From an uncultured Bacteroidales bacterium (GTDB lineage Bacteria > Bacteroidota > Bacteroidia > Bacteroidales > Bacteroidaceae), in NCBI GenBank assembly GCA_902787555.1, contig CADAGO010000003.1:1-64000 (forward strand): a DNA stretch of 64,000 bases. Reading direction: 5' to 3'. Under the pieces are notes generated by a model, which worked only from the letters and a program-made list of their open reading frames with translations, did no database searches and was not told the DNA's origin. The translations under genes were made by a program, and so were the position numbers. Positions 35,601 through 44,102 of this stretch are shown piece after piece (within the stretch, counting starts at the first letter, position 1; each line of letters opens with the position of its first letter).

Positions 35601-37445
35601 TTATTCTACTGTTACTGACTTTGCGAGGTTACGTGGCTGGTCAACATCTTTGCCCTTACAGATGGCAATATGATAGGCGAGCATCTGGAGAGGAATGGTG
35701 GCGAGTAGCGGCTCAAGGCATTCAAGAGTGCGAGGCAACTCAATATATTCGTCAGCAAGCGCTTTGACGCTAGTGTCGCCTTCTGTGACGATAGCTATGA
35801 CCCGGCCACGTCGTGCCTTGATTTCCTGAATATTGCTCATGAGTTTGTCATAGAGCACATTCTGTGTAGCGATGACGACTACAGGCATCTCATCATCGAT
35901 GAGGGCGATAGGACCGTGTTTCATCTCGGCGGCAGGATAGCCTTCTGCATGGATGTAGCTGATTTCTTTCAACTTCAATGCACCTTCAAGGGCAACGGGG
36001 TAGTTGAATCCTCGGCCAAGATAAAGGAAGTTATGGGCGTAGGTGAAGATGCGGCTGATGTCGCGGATGTGGTCGTTAGCTTTCAGCACCTGATTCATTT
36101 TATTTGGAATCTCGTTCAACTCGTTTACCATCATCGCATACTCGTCGGCGCTGATGAGCATTTTCTCTTTAGCAAGTGCTAGGGCTAGCATGGTGAGCAC
36201 GGTGACTTGTCCGGTAAATGCCTTCGTGGAAGCTACTCCAATTTCTGGCCCAACGTGAATGTACGAACCTGTGTCAGTCGCGCGTGCGATAGATGAGCCT
36301 ACGGCATTGCAGATGCCGTATATGAATGCTCCTTTCTGCTTGGCTAATTGGATGGCTGCCAACGTGTCGGCAGTCTCACCTGATTGAGAGATGGCAATTA
36401 CGACGTCTTGGTTGTTGATGACAGGATTGCTGTAGCGGAACTCTGAGGCGTATTCAACCTCAACAGGGATGCTGCAGATGCTTTCGATGAGCTGTTTGCC
36501 GATGAGACCAGCGTGCCAACTGGTTCCACATGCCACAATGATGAAACGGCGAGCAGTCAGAAGGCGTTCTTTATGGTCGATAATAGCTGAAAGCTTCACG
36601 AGGTTTTGATCTGTATTGATTCTGCCGCGCATACAGTCCTTGAGGCATTCGGGCTGTTCGAATATCTCCTTGAGCATGAAATGTGGAAATCCACCTTTCT
36701 CAATCTGCCCAAGTTTCAGGTCAACGGTCTTAATTTCGTGCTCAAGCGGAATGTTGTTGAAGTCAACGATTTCCAATTCCTTGCCCTTTCGGATAACGGC
36801 AATATCGCCATCGTTCAGGTAGATGACTTTATCTGTATATTCGATGATAGGGGAGGCATCTGACCCCAGGAAGAACTCTTGCTCGCCAATTCCCACCACG
36901 AGCGGGCTGCTCTTACGGGCAGCGATGATTTGGTTGGGGTCGTTTTTGTCAAGAATGGCGATTGCGTATGCACCGATTACGCGTTGCAGCGATAGGCGAA
37001 CAGCAGTGAGTAGGTCAACGTTTCTGGATTTTTGGATGAATTCAATCAGTTGTACCAACACCTCTGTATCGGTTGTGCTGCGGAACTTCACCCCTTCTTC
37101 TTCCAGCTGCTTCTTCAGCGTGAGGTAGTTCTCAATAATACCGTTGTGAATCAGTGCCAGGTTGTTCGATTCCGAGTAATGGGGGTGTGCATTGGTCGAA
37201 TTTGGTTCTCCGTGTGTTGCCCAACGTGTGTGGGCAATACCTACACAGCCGGTTATATCTTTATCGCTGGTGTATGCTTCAAGGTCTGCCACCTTGCCTT
37301 TTGTCTTGTAAACCTGTAAATCTCCGCAGTCGGTGATGAGTGCTACACCTGCACTATCATATCCGCGATATTCCAAGCGTTTCAGTCCCTTAATCAGTAC
37401 GGGATATGCACGCCGTGTTCCTAAATAACCTACGATTCCACACAT
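35601..37445 (-). CDS. glmS: Glutamine-fructose-6-phosphate aminotransferase
   Basis: 614 residues. Makes glucosamine-6-phosphate, the entry step for peptidoglycan and lipid A amino sugars. Class-II glutaminase with catalytic Cys2 (MCGIVGYLG) and THGEPN, then two SIS domains (SQSGETADTLAA, ACGTSWHAGL). C-terminus DQPRNLAKSVTVE is the family signature. No ribozyme-like leader was recognised upstream. Confidence 0.97.
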   Translation of the reverse strand: MCGIVGYLGTRRAYPVLIKGLKRLEYRGYDSAGVALITDCGDLQVYKTKGKVADLEAYTSDKDITGCVGIAHTRWATHGEPNSTNAHPHYSESNNLALIHNGIIENYLTLKKQLEEEGVKFRSTTDTEVLVQLIEFIQKSRNVDLLTAVRLSLQRVIGAYAIAILDKNDPNQIIAARKSSPLVVGIGEQEFFLGSDASPIIEYTDKVIYLNDGDIAVIRKGKELEIVDFNNIPLEHEIKTVDLKLGQIEKGGFPHFMLKEIFEQPECLKDCMRGRINTDQNLVKLSAIIDHKERLLTARRFIIVACGTSWHAGLIGKQLIESICSIPVEVEYASEFRYSNPVINNQDVVIAISQSGETADTLAAIQLAKQKGAFIYGICNAVGSSIARATDTGSYIHVGPEIGVASTKAFTGQVTVLTMLALALAKEKMLISADEYAMMVNELNEIPNKMNQVLKANDHIRDISRIFTYAHNFLYLGRGFNYPVALEGALKLKEISYIHAEGYPAAEMKHGPIALIDDEMPVVVIATQNVLYDKLMSNIQEIKARRGRVIAIVTEGDTSVKALADEYIELPRTLECLEPLLATIPLQMLAYHIAICKGKDVDQPRNLAKSVTVE

Positions 37446-37481
37446 AGTCGTTTTTATTTATGTATTTATGTTGTTTGTCCT

Positions 37482-37535
37482 AAAAAAGCGAAAGACTCTG
37501 TGTCAAAACGCTATGTTTCGATTGGCAGAGTCTTT
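37482..37535 (-). terminator. Terminator after spt
   Basis: Stem AAAGACTCTG with CAGAGTCTTT, about 25-base loop, followed on the minus strand by six T. Separates spt from glmS. Confidence 0.7.
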
Positions 37536-37562
37536 GTTGCTTGTTCTTGTGTCGCTTACTTT

Positions 37563-38747
37563 CTAAAGCAGCCCTAATTCTTTGAATGAATCCACGAGTG
37601 CCGAAACACAACGGTCAACTTGTTCCTTTGTATGAGTAGCCATAAGGGCAACGCGAACAAGTGTGTCTTGTGGTGCACAAGCTGGAGGGATGACGGGGTT
37701 GATGAATACACCTTTCTCGAATGCTGTCTTAGTCACTTCGAAGGTCTTCTCAACATTGCGTACATACAACGGGATAATAGGACTCTCGGTATCTCCGATT
37801 TCGAATCCTGCATCGCGGAACTGCTTCAGTGCGTAGTTGGTAATCTTCCATAGATTCTCTATTCGCTCTGGCTCAGTCTTCAGGATGTGAAGAGCTTCCC
37901 TTGCAGCAGCAGTAGCTGCAGGTGTGTTGCTTGCACTGAAGATGTATGTGCGTGAATTATGACGCAACCAGTTAATAGTGTCGCTATCAGCAGCAATGAA
38001 TCCGCCGATTGAAGCAAGCGACTTCGAGAATGTACCCATGATGAGGTCTACGTCGTCGGTTACGCCGAAATGGTCGCACGTACCTCGGCCGTTACGCCCG
38101 AACACACCAAGACCATGAGCTTCATCCACCATAATGCTTGCGTTATACTTCTTCTTCAGTTCAACGATTTCAGGAAGCTTTGCTAAGTCACCTTCCATTG
38201 AGAAGAGACCGTCTGTAACAATCAACTTGATGGCCTCCGGGCGACAGCGCTTCAGCTGCGCTTCAAGGTCGGCCATATCGTTGTGCTTGTAATGATAGAA
38301 GGTTGAGAATGCGAGTCGACGTCCATCTACGATTGATGCGTGGTCGCGGTCGTCGCCAAGAATGTAGTCGTTGCGACCTGTCAAGGCAGAAACTACTCCG
38401 GAGTTGACGGTAAAACCGGTAGAGTAAACCAGAGCTTCATCTTTACCGACAAATTCTGCCAGTTCGTGTTCCAATTGAATATGGAGGTCGAGAGTTCCGT
38501 TGAGGAAACGTGAACCGGCGCATCCTGTGCCGTATTTCTTCAAGGCTGCAACAGCTGCATCAACGATTCTCTTGTCGTAAGTGAGTCCCATGTAAGAGTT
38601 GGAACCAAACATAAGAACCTTCTTGCCATCCATGATCACTTCCGTGTCCTGGTGACTGTCGATTTCTCTAAAATAAGGGTATATACCAGCCTCCATATAT
38701 TTCTGAGGCTCTCTATAGTCCTTAAATCTGTCTTGTAACAAACCCAT
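37563..38747 (-). CDS. spt: Serine palmitoyltransferase-like alpha-oxoamine synthase
   Basis: 394 residues from MGLLQDRFKDYREPQKYME; an ATG three codons earlier is possible. PLP-dependent alpha-oxoamine synthase. GSNSYMGLTYDKR, GCAGSRFLNGTLDLH, DEAHGLGVFGRNG and the PLP lysine in GTFSKSLASIGGF. The length and N-terminus match the Bacteroides serine palmitoyltransferase rather than BioF or Kbl. It condenses serine with an acyl-CoA to begin sphingolipid synthesis. Minus-strand TAACTTTG at 38889-38896 is a likely promoter element. Confidence 0.88.
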   Translation of the reverse strand: MGLLQDRFKDYREPQKYMEAGIYPYFREIDSHQDTEVIMDGKKVLMFGSNSYMGLTYDKRIVDAAVAALKKYGTGCAGSRFLNGTLDLHIQLEHELAEFVGKDEALVYSTGFTVNSGVVSALTGRNDYILGDDRDHASIVDGRRLAFSTFYHYKHNDMADLEAQLKRCRPEAIKLIVTDGLFSMEGDLAKLPEIVELKKKYNASIMVDEAHGLGVFGRNGRGTCDHFGVTDDVDLIMGTFSKSLASIGGFIAADSDTINWLRHNSRTYIFSASNTPAATAAAREALHILKTEPERIENLWKITNYALKQFRDAGFEIGDTESPIIPLYVRNVEKTFEVTKTAFEKGVFINPVIPPACAPQDTLVRVALMATHTKEQVDRCVSALVDSFKELGLL

Positions 38748-39042
38748 AATTTTCATTGAGTGTGAAGCCAATCATTAAATATTTCACCAATATATAATAT
38801 AAGGTGTCATGATTCACCTTTTTTTTGGCAACACTCGTTTTATATTATTATTTATTCGATTATTCTTAATATATCGTCATACGGGCTGCAAAGTTACGAA
38901 AAAAGTAGCAGACTCCACACTTTTTTTCAAAAAAAATGCCGTTTCTGTTAAAAATCATATTCAAAAGGAGTGATAACTCGTTCTTTTTTTCTACTTTTGC
39001 AAGCCGAATTTAGCAAAAGGCATGTAAATTAAACATTGACCA

Positions 39043-40119
39043 TTGAAGAAAATAGTATTCATATACAATCCAATCTCAGGAGTTTCGGGTAAGCGCATGA
39101 TTGTCAGCCAGATTGTGAGCCGACTCGATCGAACGCTCTATTCCTACCACATCCGCAAGACGGAGTATGCCGGTCATGCGACTGAATTGGCGCGTGAGGC
39201 CGTCAGCGAGGGTGTAGATGTGGTGTGTGCTATTGGGGGCGACGGAACTGTGAACGAAGTGGGGCGTGCGCTCATCGATACCAATACAGCATTGGCTATT
39301 ATTCCGTCAGGCTCCGGAAATGGATTGGCTCGCCATCTTCATATTCCGCTCGACCCTATCAGTGCCATCGAACTTATCAACGAAGGAACGGTACGTAAGA
39401 TGGATTACGGTGTTATTAACCTCCATCCGTTCTTCTGCACATGTGGAGTGGGTTTTGATGCATTTATATCCGAGAAATTTGCTAAATCTAAGATACGCGG
39501 TCCGATTGCTTACATTGAGAACGTGCTGCGTAACGGGCTGATTTACAACCCTGAGACCTACGATATCGATATGGTGAGCGAGGAGGAGGAGCATATCGTA
39601 CAGAAGGCGTTCCTTATTGCTTGCGGCAATGCTTCTCAATACGGCAACAACTTCTATATCACTCCCCAGGCATCTGTGCGCGACGGGTTGCTCGATGTGA
39701 CAATCATTAAGCCGTTCACGCTGATCGACATCCCTCAGATGGCCATTCACTTGATGGGCGGCACCCTCGACGATGACAGCCACATGAGTACCTATCGATG
39801 CAAGAGCCTCTCGATTTATCGTCAGCAGCCAGGTGCTATCCACTACGACGGCGACCCGGCTGAAGCTGCGAGCGAAATAGAAATCGCTATTGTGCCAAAG
39901 GGTCTCTTGTGTGTCTGTCCTAAGGAAGAAGGAATGCTTGATGTGGCAGAAACAGTCCAGAATGCCATCGTGGAGCAGTTGCGCTTGGCTCAGATGCGCT
40001 CTGAGGAACTGATTAAGCTCAACCGCCGCAATAATAGGCTCATACGCGAGCAGACGCAGCGAAACACGAAGAAACTTCGCGAAGAGACGAAGAAACTGTT
40101 GAGCAAAATCAAAAAATAA
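39043..40119 (+). CDS. Diacylglycerol/sphingosine kinase-family lipid kinase
   Basis: 358 residues. The start codon appears to be TTG (KKIVFIYNPISG follows directly, and the nearest upstream ATG meets a stop at once). DAGK catalytic domain: GGDGTVNEVGRAL, PSGSGNGLARHL, and C-lobe IHYDGDPAEAA. The last about 40 residues form a basic helix (NRRNNRLIREQTQRNTKKLR), perhaps for membrane contact. It phosphorylates a lipid hydroxyl. Being divergent from spt, it may use sphingoid lipids, which is inference. Promoter box TACTTTTG at 38992-38999. Confidence 0.88.
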   Translation: MKKIVFIYNPISGVSGKRMIVSQIVSRLDRTLYSYHIRKTEYAGHATELAREAVSEGVDVVCAIGGDGTVNEVGRALIDTNTALAIIPSGSGNGLARHLHIPLDPISAIELINEGTVRKMDYGVINLHPFFCTCGVGFDAFISEKFAKSKIRGPIAYIENVLRNGLIYNPETYDIDMVSEEEEHIVQKAFLIACGNASQYGNNFYITPQASVRDGLLDVTIIKPFTLIDIPQMAIHLMGGTLDDDSHMSTYRCKSLSIYRQQPGAIHYDGDPAEAASEIEIAIVPKGLLCVCPKEEGMLDVAETVQNAIVEQLRLAQMRSEELIKLNRRNNRLIREQTQRNTKKLREETKKLLSKIKK

Positions 40120-40145
40120 GCAAGGACCGATGCCCTTGCTTATTT
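40114..40145. terminator. Bidirectional terminator overlapping the lipid-kinase stop
   Basis: Perfect 12-bp stem AAATAAGCAAGG / CCTTGCTTATTT with an eight-base loop. The stop codon lies within the left arm. Serves the convergent pspC gene too. Confidence 0.8.
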
Positions 40146-40152
40146 CCTTTAT

Positions 40153-42033
40153 TTACTTGTGTCGTCTGGCGGCTTTTTTCTTTACTTTACCGCTCGTAAC
40201 CTTGTCCTCGACGACAGTACTCTCAACCTTGTCTTTGACGACTGTACTCTCAGCCTTTCCGTCCATTTTCTCAATCTTGAAGTCGGTGGCTGAGAACCAT
40301 CCCGTGGTTGGCTCCATGCCAGTGTATTCTTCGAGGGTGGTGACACCGTAGGTGATGGTGCATGGCTGCTTCACCACAAGGTCGTCGATGACTACATAGC
40401 TCCATCCATAGCCGTTACCCCAGTTGGCATCAGCAATTTTCTGCAATGTGGTCTGAGTCTTCGATTTCAGCATCTCGAAGGCGAGAACTTCGTCTGGGTT
40501 GCTCACTTCGATGTCGAAACTGTCTTGCAGCATCACGCTTGCAACATGGTGGATCGGGCCACCTTCTGCTTCGTAGACAGGAATCTCAGCCAGACGAATC
40601 TTATTGTCGCTACCGAGGATGGCGAAGACACATTTGTGCTCGTCGTTGGCCTTCACAACAGCCGAGAGTCGATAAGTACCAGGCTGGAGCGAGTCGTAGC
40701 GTTGGATAAGTACCTTGGCTGGCGTATCGTCGCAATAGACATCGAGGTAGCGCTTGTCTACGTTGCCGTCCATATACTCGCCAGAATAGGTGCAGCGCTG
40801 GCCGTCGCCCCATCCTTCGTCAACGACTACGTTCCATCGGCCGTCTTGCAGGAAGTTCCAGTCGGTGTTGTTGTGGTAGAAGCCGTCTTCGCGGATATAT
40901 TGCTGGCGCTGAGTTTCCCTTTCCGCTTCGATAGCCTCGCGTTGCATGTCTTCCAAGTGTTCGTAGCTCGATACTGAGAGGATGATAAATACGATGCTGA
41001 CGGTAAGGGCAGCAACCCATCCAAGTGCCCACAGGATGCGCTGCAAATTGCTCATCGGCTTGGCTTTCTTGAACGAGCTCAGCGACGAATGGATACTGCA
41101 GTAGAGCACAATGCCGACCGAGATAATCATGGTGACGCAGGCGATGAGTAGGTAGAAGAAGAAAGTTGTACGTTCTGATGTCCAACCTAGGACGACATCG
41201 CCGTCTAAGAATTCTGGGATTTCACGAGATAAGACCGCGAATAGGATGGATGCTGTTATGATACAACCTATGAAACTGATACCTGTACAGATAGCGATGA
41301 TGATTGACATGATACCCGTGAAGATGTTCCATCCGCTCAGGTCGTTCTTCTTCGTATAGGGCATGTTTTGCTGCTTCACCTCGCTCGTCAGGTTCTCAGG
41401 CGTGACGGGCACACCTTTCATCTTCAGGCTTTCCTCAGGCGTGCTGGCTGCCGGGATGCAAAGGCCAAGAATGAAATAAGCGATTTCTGGAACGAGTGCC
41501 ACAGGAATAAAGATAAAGAAGAAAGGTCCCCAGAATACTGCTGAGACGACAGTCACGAAGATTCCCCACCCAATGCACAGCAGGACGAACAGCCAGCGTA
41601 ATGTGTTGGCACCAGTCCCAAAATAGTGGGCAGCTCCCGAGAGCACACCAAAGAACACACTATGAAATGTGTCACGATAGTATTTCTTCTTGTTGAGCAT
41701 TTCGTGCAGATGGGTAGCCTTTTGTGTCTGCTGATTGGTCGAGTTTTTCTCTTTAGCGTCTTGCTCGTCGCCTTCAGTGATGTCCTTCAGGTCACCAATC
41801 TGGCTGATGATGCTCTGTACGTTCTCAATCGTGATGGCCTGAGTACCGTTTCCCATCAGTTCGTCGAAGAGTTCTGCGATACGCTGCTCGATATCGTCAG
41901 CAATCTCGCTGCCACCTTCCTGTTTCATGAAATAGTTGCGGAGCGTCTCCGTATAGTGGCTCAGGAGTTCGTATGCGTCCTCATCAATCTGATAAAGACG
42001 TCCGCAGAGGTTGATTTGTATATTCTTTTTCAT
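40153..42033 (-). CDS. PspC-domain membrane protein
   Basis: 626 residues. The N-terminal cytoplasmic region (1-105) includes DIEQRIAELFDELM, seen in Bacteroidetes PspC proteins. The PspC domain follows at about 115-200 (YYRDTFHSVFFGVLSG, LRWLFVLLCIGWGIF), then further membrane segments to about 370, then a large C-terminal domain of about 250 residues, beta-rich. It ends with a basic tail KVKKKAARRHK. Phage-shock-type envelope stress protein, third in an operon with a PadR regulator and a TM2 protein. Confidence 0.88.
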   Translation of the reverse strand: MKKNIQINLCGRLYQIDEDAYELLSHYTETLRNYFMKQEGGSEIADDIEQRIAELFDELMGNGTQAITIENVQSIISQIGDLKDITEGDEQDAKEKNSTNQQTQKATHLHEMLNKKKYYRDTFHSVFFGVLSGAAHYFGTGANTLRWLFVLLCIGWGIFVTVVSAVFWGPFFFIFIPVALVPEIAYFILGLCIPAASTPEESLKMKGVPVTPENLTSEVKQQNMPYTKKNDLSGWNIFTGIMSIIIAICTGISFIGCIITASILFAVLSREIPEFLDGDVVLGWTSERTTFFFYLLIACVTMIISVGIVLYCSIHSSLSSFKKAKPMSNLQRILWALGWVAALTVSIVFIILSVSSYEHLEDMQREAIEAERETQRQQYIREDGFYHNNTDWNFLQDGRWNVVVDEGWGDGQRCTYSGEYMDGNVDKRYLDVYCDDTPAKVLIQRYDSLQPGTYRLSAVVKANDEHKCVFAILGSDNKIRLAEIPVYEAEGGPIHHVASVMLQDSFDIEVSNPDEVLAFEMLKSKTQTTLQKIADANWGNGYGWSYVVIDDLVVKQPCTITYGVTTLEEYTGMEPTTGWFSATDFKIEKMDGKAESTVVKDKVESTVVEDKVTSGKVKKKAARRHK

Positions 42034-42090
42034 TGTTCTTGAGTATTTGTTTTTGTTGAAGTCATATAAGTTCTATAAGACTTAGGATTA

Positions 42091-42429
42091 TTAGCCGGTT
42101 ATGGTGATAAACTTTTCGAAGTTCTTCCGCTTGGTAGCATCCATAATAAGAAAGATGTCGATGAGCCACCAAACACCACATCCGCCACCTGTGAGCAGTT
42201 TGCCTATACCAATCCCGATGTCGCCGATGAGGAAACGGTCGATTCCATATCCTCCTAATACGACCGAAAGCACGATCGAAAGGATTGGATTCGTATAGTC
42301 GGCAGCCATGATGGCCATTTCGTTGTCCGACGCTAAGTACGTCATGCGTTCCTTAATCATAGGAATCGTTTCTGCTGGGAAGTAATCCCCCTTTGTTGCG
42401 ATGAACAGGTTAATTTTCTCTGCTTCCAT
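42091..42429 (-). CDS. TM2-domain membrane protein
   Basis: 112 residues with the TM2 signature: two membrane helices around NPILSIVLSVVLGGYGIDRF and GIGKLLTGGGCGVWWLIDIF with the conserved DRF between. Function unknown. Lies 11 bases after padR and 57 before pspC. Confidence 0.9.
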   Translation of the reverse strand: MEAEKINLFIATKGDYFPAETIPMIKERMTYLASDNEMAIMAADYTNPILSIVLSVVLGGYGIDRFLIGDIGIGIGKLLTGGGCGVWWLIDIFLIMDATKRKNFEKFITITG

Positions 42430-42440
42430 TTTCTTGATGC

Positions 42441-42788
42441 TTAAAATTGGTTAATAGTTACGGAGGTGCCTTTGATGTTGTGCACCGTGTTTTCTAATTC
42501 GTTCCAGGCAAGGTCCATTTGCTGCAAAGCTTCGCGGCCCTCCTCGGTCAGCACGTAATACTTACGTGGAGGTCCCTGCGTACTTTCCTGCCATTCGTAA
42601 GAGAGAATCCCGTCGTTCTTCAGTCGCGTAAGAAGAGGGTAGAGCGTGCCTTCCACCACCAGCAGGTTGGCTTCCTTCAGGCGCCTGATGATGTCGGTGG
42701 TGTAGTAAGGCTTTTCTTTGAGAAGGAGCATGATGCAATAGTCGAGCATCCCCTTCCTCATCTGTGATTTTGCATTGTCTACATTCAT
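42441..42788 (-). CDS. PadR family transcriptional regulator
   Basis: 115 residues. Winged helix with YCIMLLLKEKPYYTTDIIRR, VVEGTLYPLLTRLKNDGIL and the wing ESTQGPPRKYYVLTEEG, the PadR signature. Likely represses its own padR-TM2-pspC operon. Promoter at 42842-42872. Confidence 0.93.
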   Translation of the reverse strand: MNVDNAKSQMRKGMLDYCIMLLLKEKPYYTTDIIRRLKEANLLVVEGTLYPLLTRLKNDGILSYEWQESTQGPPRKYYVLTEEGREALQQMDLAWNELENTVHNIKGTSVTINQF

Positions 42789-42841
42789 CTTTTTTACATT
42801 AAATTAGTGATTCTTGCTTTAGCCAGTACTGTTTTACGCCA

Positions 42842-42872
42842 CAAAATTATGCAAAATAATAATACCTTGCAA
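42842..42872 (-). promoter_or_regulatory. padR operon promoter
   Basis: Minus-strand TTG (42870-42872), 20 bases, TAATTTTG (42842-42849), 54 bases before the padR start. Confidence 0.65.
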
Positions 42873-43400
42873 TACATAGTACTAAAAATCTTTCAAATCT
42901 TAACCTTTTTTAACTAAATATGCCCCATTTTGCATTATTTCTCTGCTATTTTACACCCCAAAGCGATGTTTCTGTAGTGAGCATTAAGAATTAAGAGTTA
43001 GCCATAAGGGATTAGGAGTAAACGAATTTAGAGTTAGGGTTAAGAAATCGCAATCTCTTAACCATTCAAAATTAGCAAAATGACCTACAAAAGTGTGTGG
43101 ATTTCTACACACTTTTAAATTCGTGCATTGTAAACTCCACTTAGCAAATCGGCATTTATGAAACGAAAAGTCAAAAAAAATGAAAAAAAGATACAATTTT
43201 ACGTGTTTTTTAAGTGATCTGGCATCAAGGATAATACGAATGACCGGTTGCGTAAAAATTCTTTTTTTTGCTGCCCAAAAGTGCTGTTTTAGGGGGGCAA
43301 ATCATCGGTTCTGACCAGTATTCTACCAGTGACTTTGTTAAGGAGAAATCCATCAAAACACCTTCCTAGGGTACTACAGGGCATTCTTGAACTTACGACC

Positions 43401-43560
43401 GTTGCAGTTGTTGCAATTGTTGCAGTTCGTTTTGGAATGATGAACATTGAAAAATAGGTTTATTTATATATATATTATGTATAATATATATATAAATAAA
43501 AATTTCTTTTTGATTTTCAGTAACTAAGAAATCAACTGCAACAACTGCAACACTGCAACG
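43401..43560. repeat. Inverted iteron arrays flanking an A/T core, copy 2
   Basis: The left arm is GTTGCAGTTGTTGCAATTGT followed by TGCAGTTCG. The right arm, reverse-complemented, reads CGTTGCAGTGTTGCAGTTGT and on. Three GTTGCA units per arm. The arms stand 31 and 33 bases from the palindrome, almost symmetrical. Confidence 0.85.
43459..43500. repeat. 42-base perfect A/T palindrome
   Basis: Two 20-base arms (TTTATTTATATATATATTAT and its complement) around GT. Same place in the element as the 47-base palindrome of copy 1, but a different sequence. Confidence 0.9.
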
Positions 43561-43706
43561 CATCAACCGACGATTTAAATCAACCGACGTTTTAAATCAA
43601 CCGACGTTTTAGTAATAAGGTACGCGAAATGCTATCTCTGACTTTACAAACGTATATGATATTTACAAAAATTCGTTGAATTTACAAAAATATTTCGATT
43701 TTTACA

Positions 43707-43736
43707 TTGTGCATTCAGATTTTTTTCGTAACTTTG
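43707..43736 (+). promoter_or_regulatory. Intact promoter of element copy 2
   Basis: TTG (43707-43709), 19 bases, TAACTTTG (43729-43736), followed by TAGTGTCAA as in copy 1. Confidence 0.65.
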
Positions 43737-43742
43737 TAGTGT

Positions 43743-43875
43743 CAATAAGGAAAAGGCGCGCGAGTGCCGAGTACCTACCTAACACCTGGCGAGGTGTACT
43801 ACCTCTTTCTGACTCCCAGCCTAACCCCAGCCTTCAATGGTCTTTGCACCCCCTTCGATTCCACCGTTATCGGGG
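43743..43875 (+). ncRNA. Candidate small structured RNA, copy 2
   Basis: GAGTGCCGAG (43762-43771) then hairpin ACACCT, loop GGCG, AGGTGT (43782-43797), and possibly CCCCC/GGGGG pairing at 43849-43875. Supported by covariation with copy 1. A 102-codon open frame overlaps it but begins upstream of the promoter, so I treat that frame as noise. Confidence 0.3.
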
Positions 43876-43954
43876 GACAGAAGCCCTAGGGATTAGAAGG
43901 GAAAATGTAGGAGGAAGTGAAAAGGTCAAAGCTCTAAAGTCAAGGTTCGAAGGT

Positions 43955-44102
43955 CGTAGATGCGAGAGTACGACTTGCGATTAATGGGTCATGATATAGT
44001 CGTAGATGCGCGATGGCGACTTGTGATTAGTGGTTCATGATGTAGTCGTAGATGCGAGATGGCGACTTGTGATTAGTGGTTCATGATGTAGTCGTAGATG
44101 CG
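43955..44102 (-). repeat. 46-bp tandem repeat duplicating the 3' end of the dockerin gene
   Basis: Units start at 43955, 44001 and 44047, with a partial fourth from 44093 (each begins CGTAGATGCG). Units 2 and 3 differ by one base. The coding sequence for the last dockerin residues (IYDYIMNH) and its stop lie in units 3-4, so the downstream units are non-coding copies of the gene end. Confidence 0.88.

Larger units (their letters stand above)
43089..43800 (+). repeat. Non-coding element copy 2 (hairpin, inverted iterons, A/T palindrome, promoter)
   Basis: Diverged homologue of copy 1, in the 1.28-kb gap between padR and the dockerin gene. Order: hairpin AAAAGTGTGT/ACACACTTTT (43089-43116) with loop GGATTTCT; conserved segment TCGTGCATTGTAAACTC to GGCATC (to about 43226); iteron array left (43401-43427, GTTGCA words); A/T palindrome; iteron array right, inverted (43534-43560); three 17-bp repeats CAACCGACGTTTTAAAT (43564-43612); promoter; GAGTGCCGAG and hairpin. 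The start of the gap (42873-43080) has only degenerate ATTAAGAGTTAG-like words; 43801-43954 holds no feature I can support beyond a possible RNA tail. Confidence 0.7.

Noticed and set aside
37446..37562. glmS ribozyme or riboswitch leader
   Set aside because: The gap is 117 bases, mostly the spt terminator; no conserved glmS ribozyme core recognised.
43676..43984. 102-codon plus-strand frame in element copy 2
   Set aside because: It begins upstream of the promoter and spans the covarying hairpin; no counterpart in copy 1.
43564..44102. Possible CRISPR array (17-bp and 46-bp repeats)
   Set aside because: The units are directly adjacent without unique spacers and no cas genes are present.
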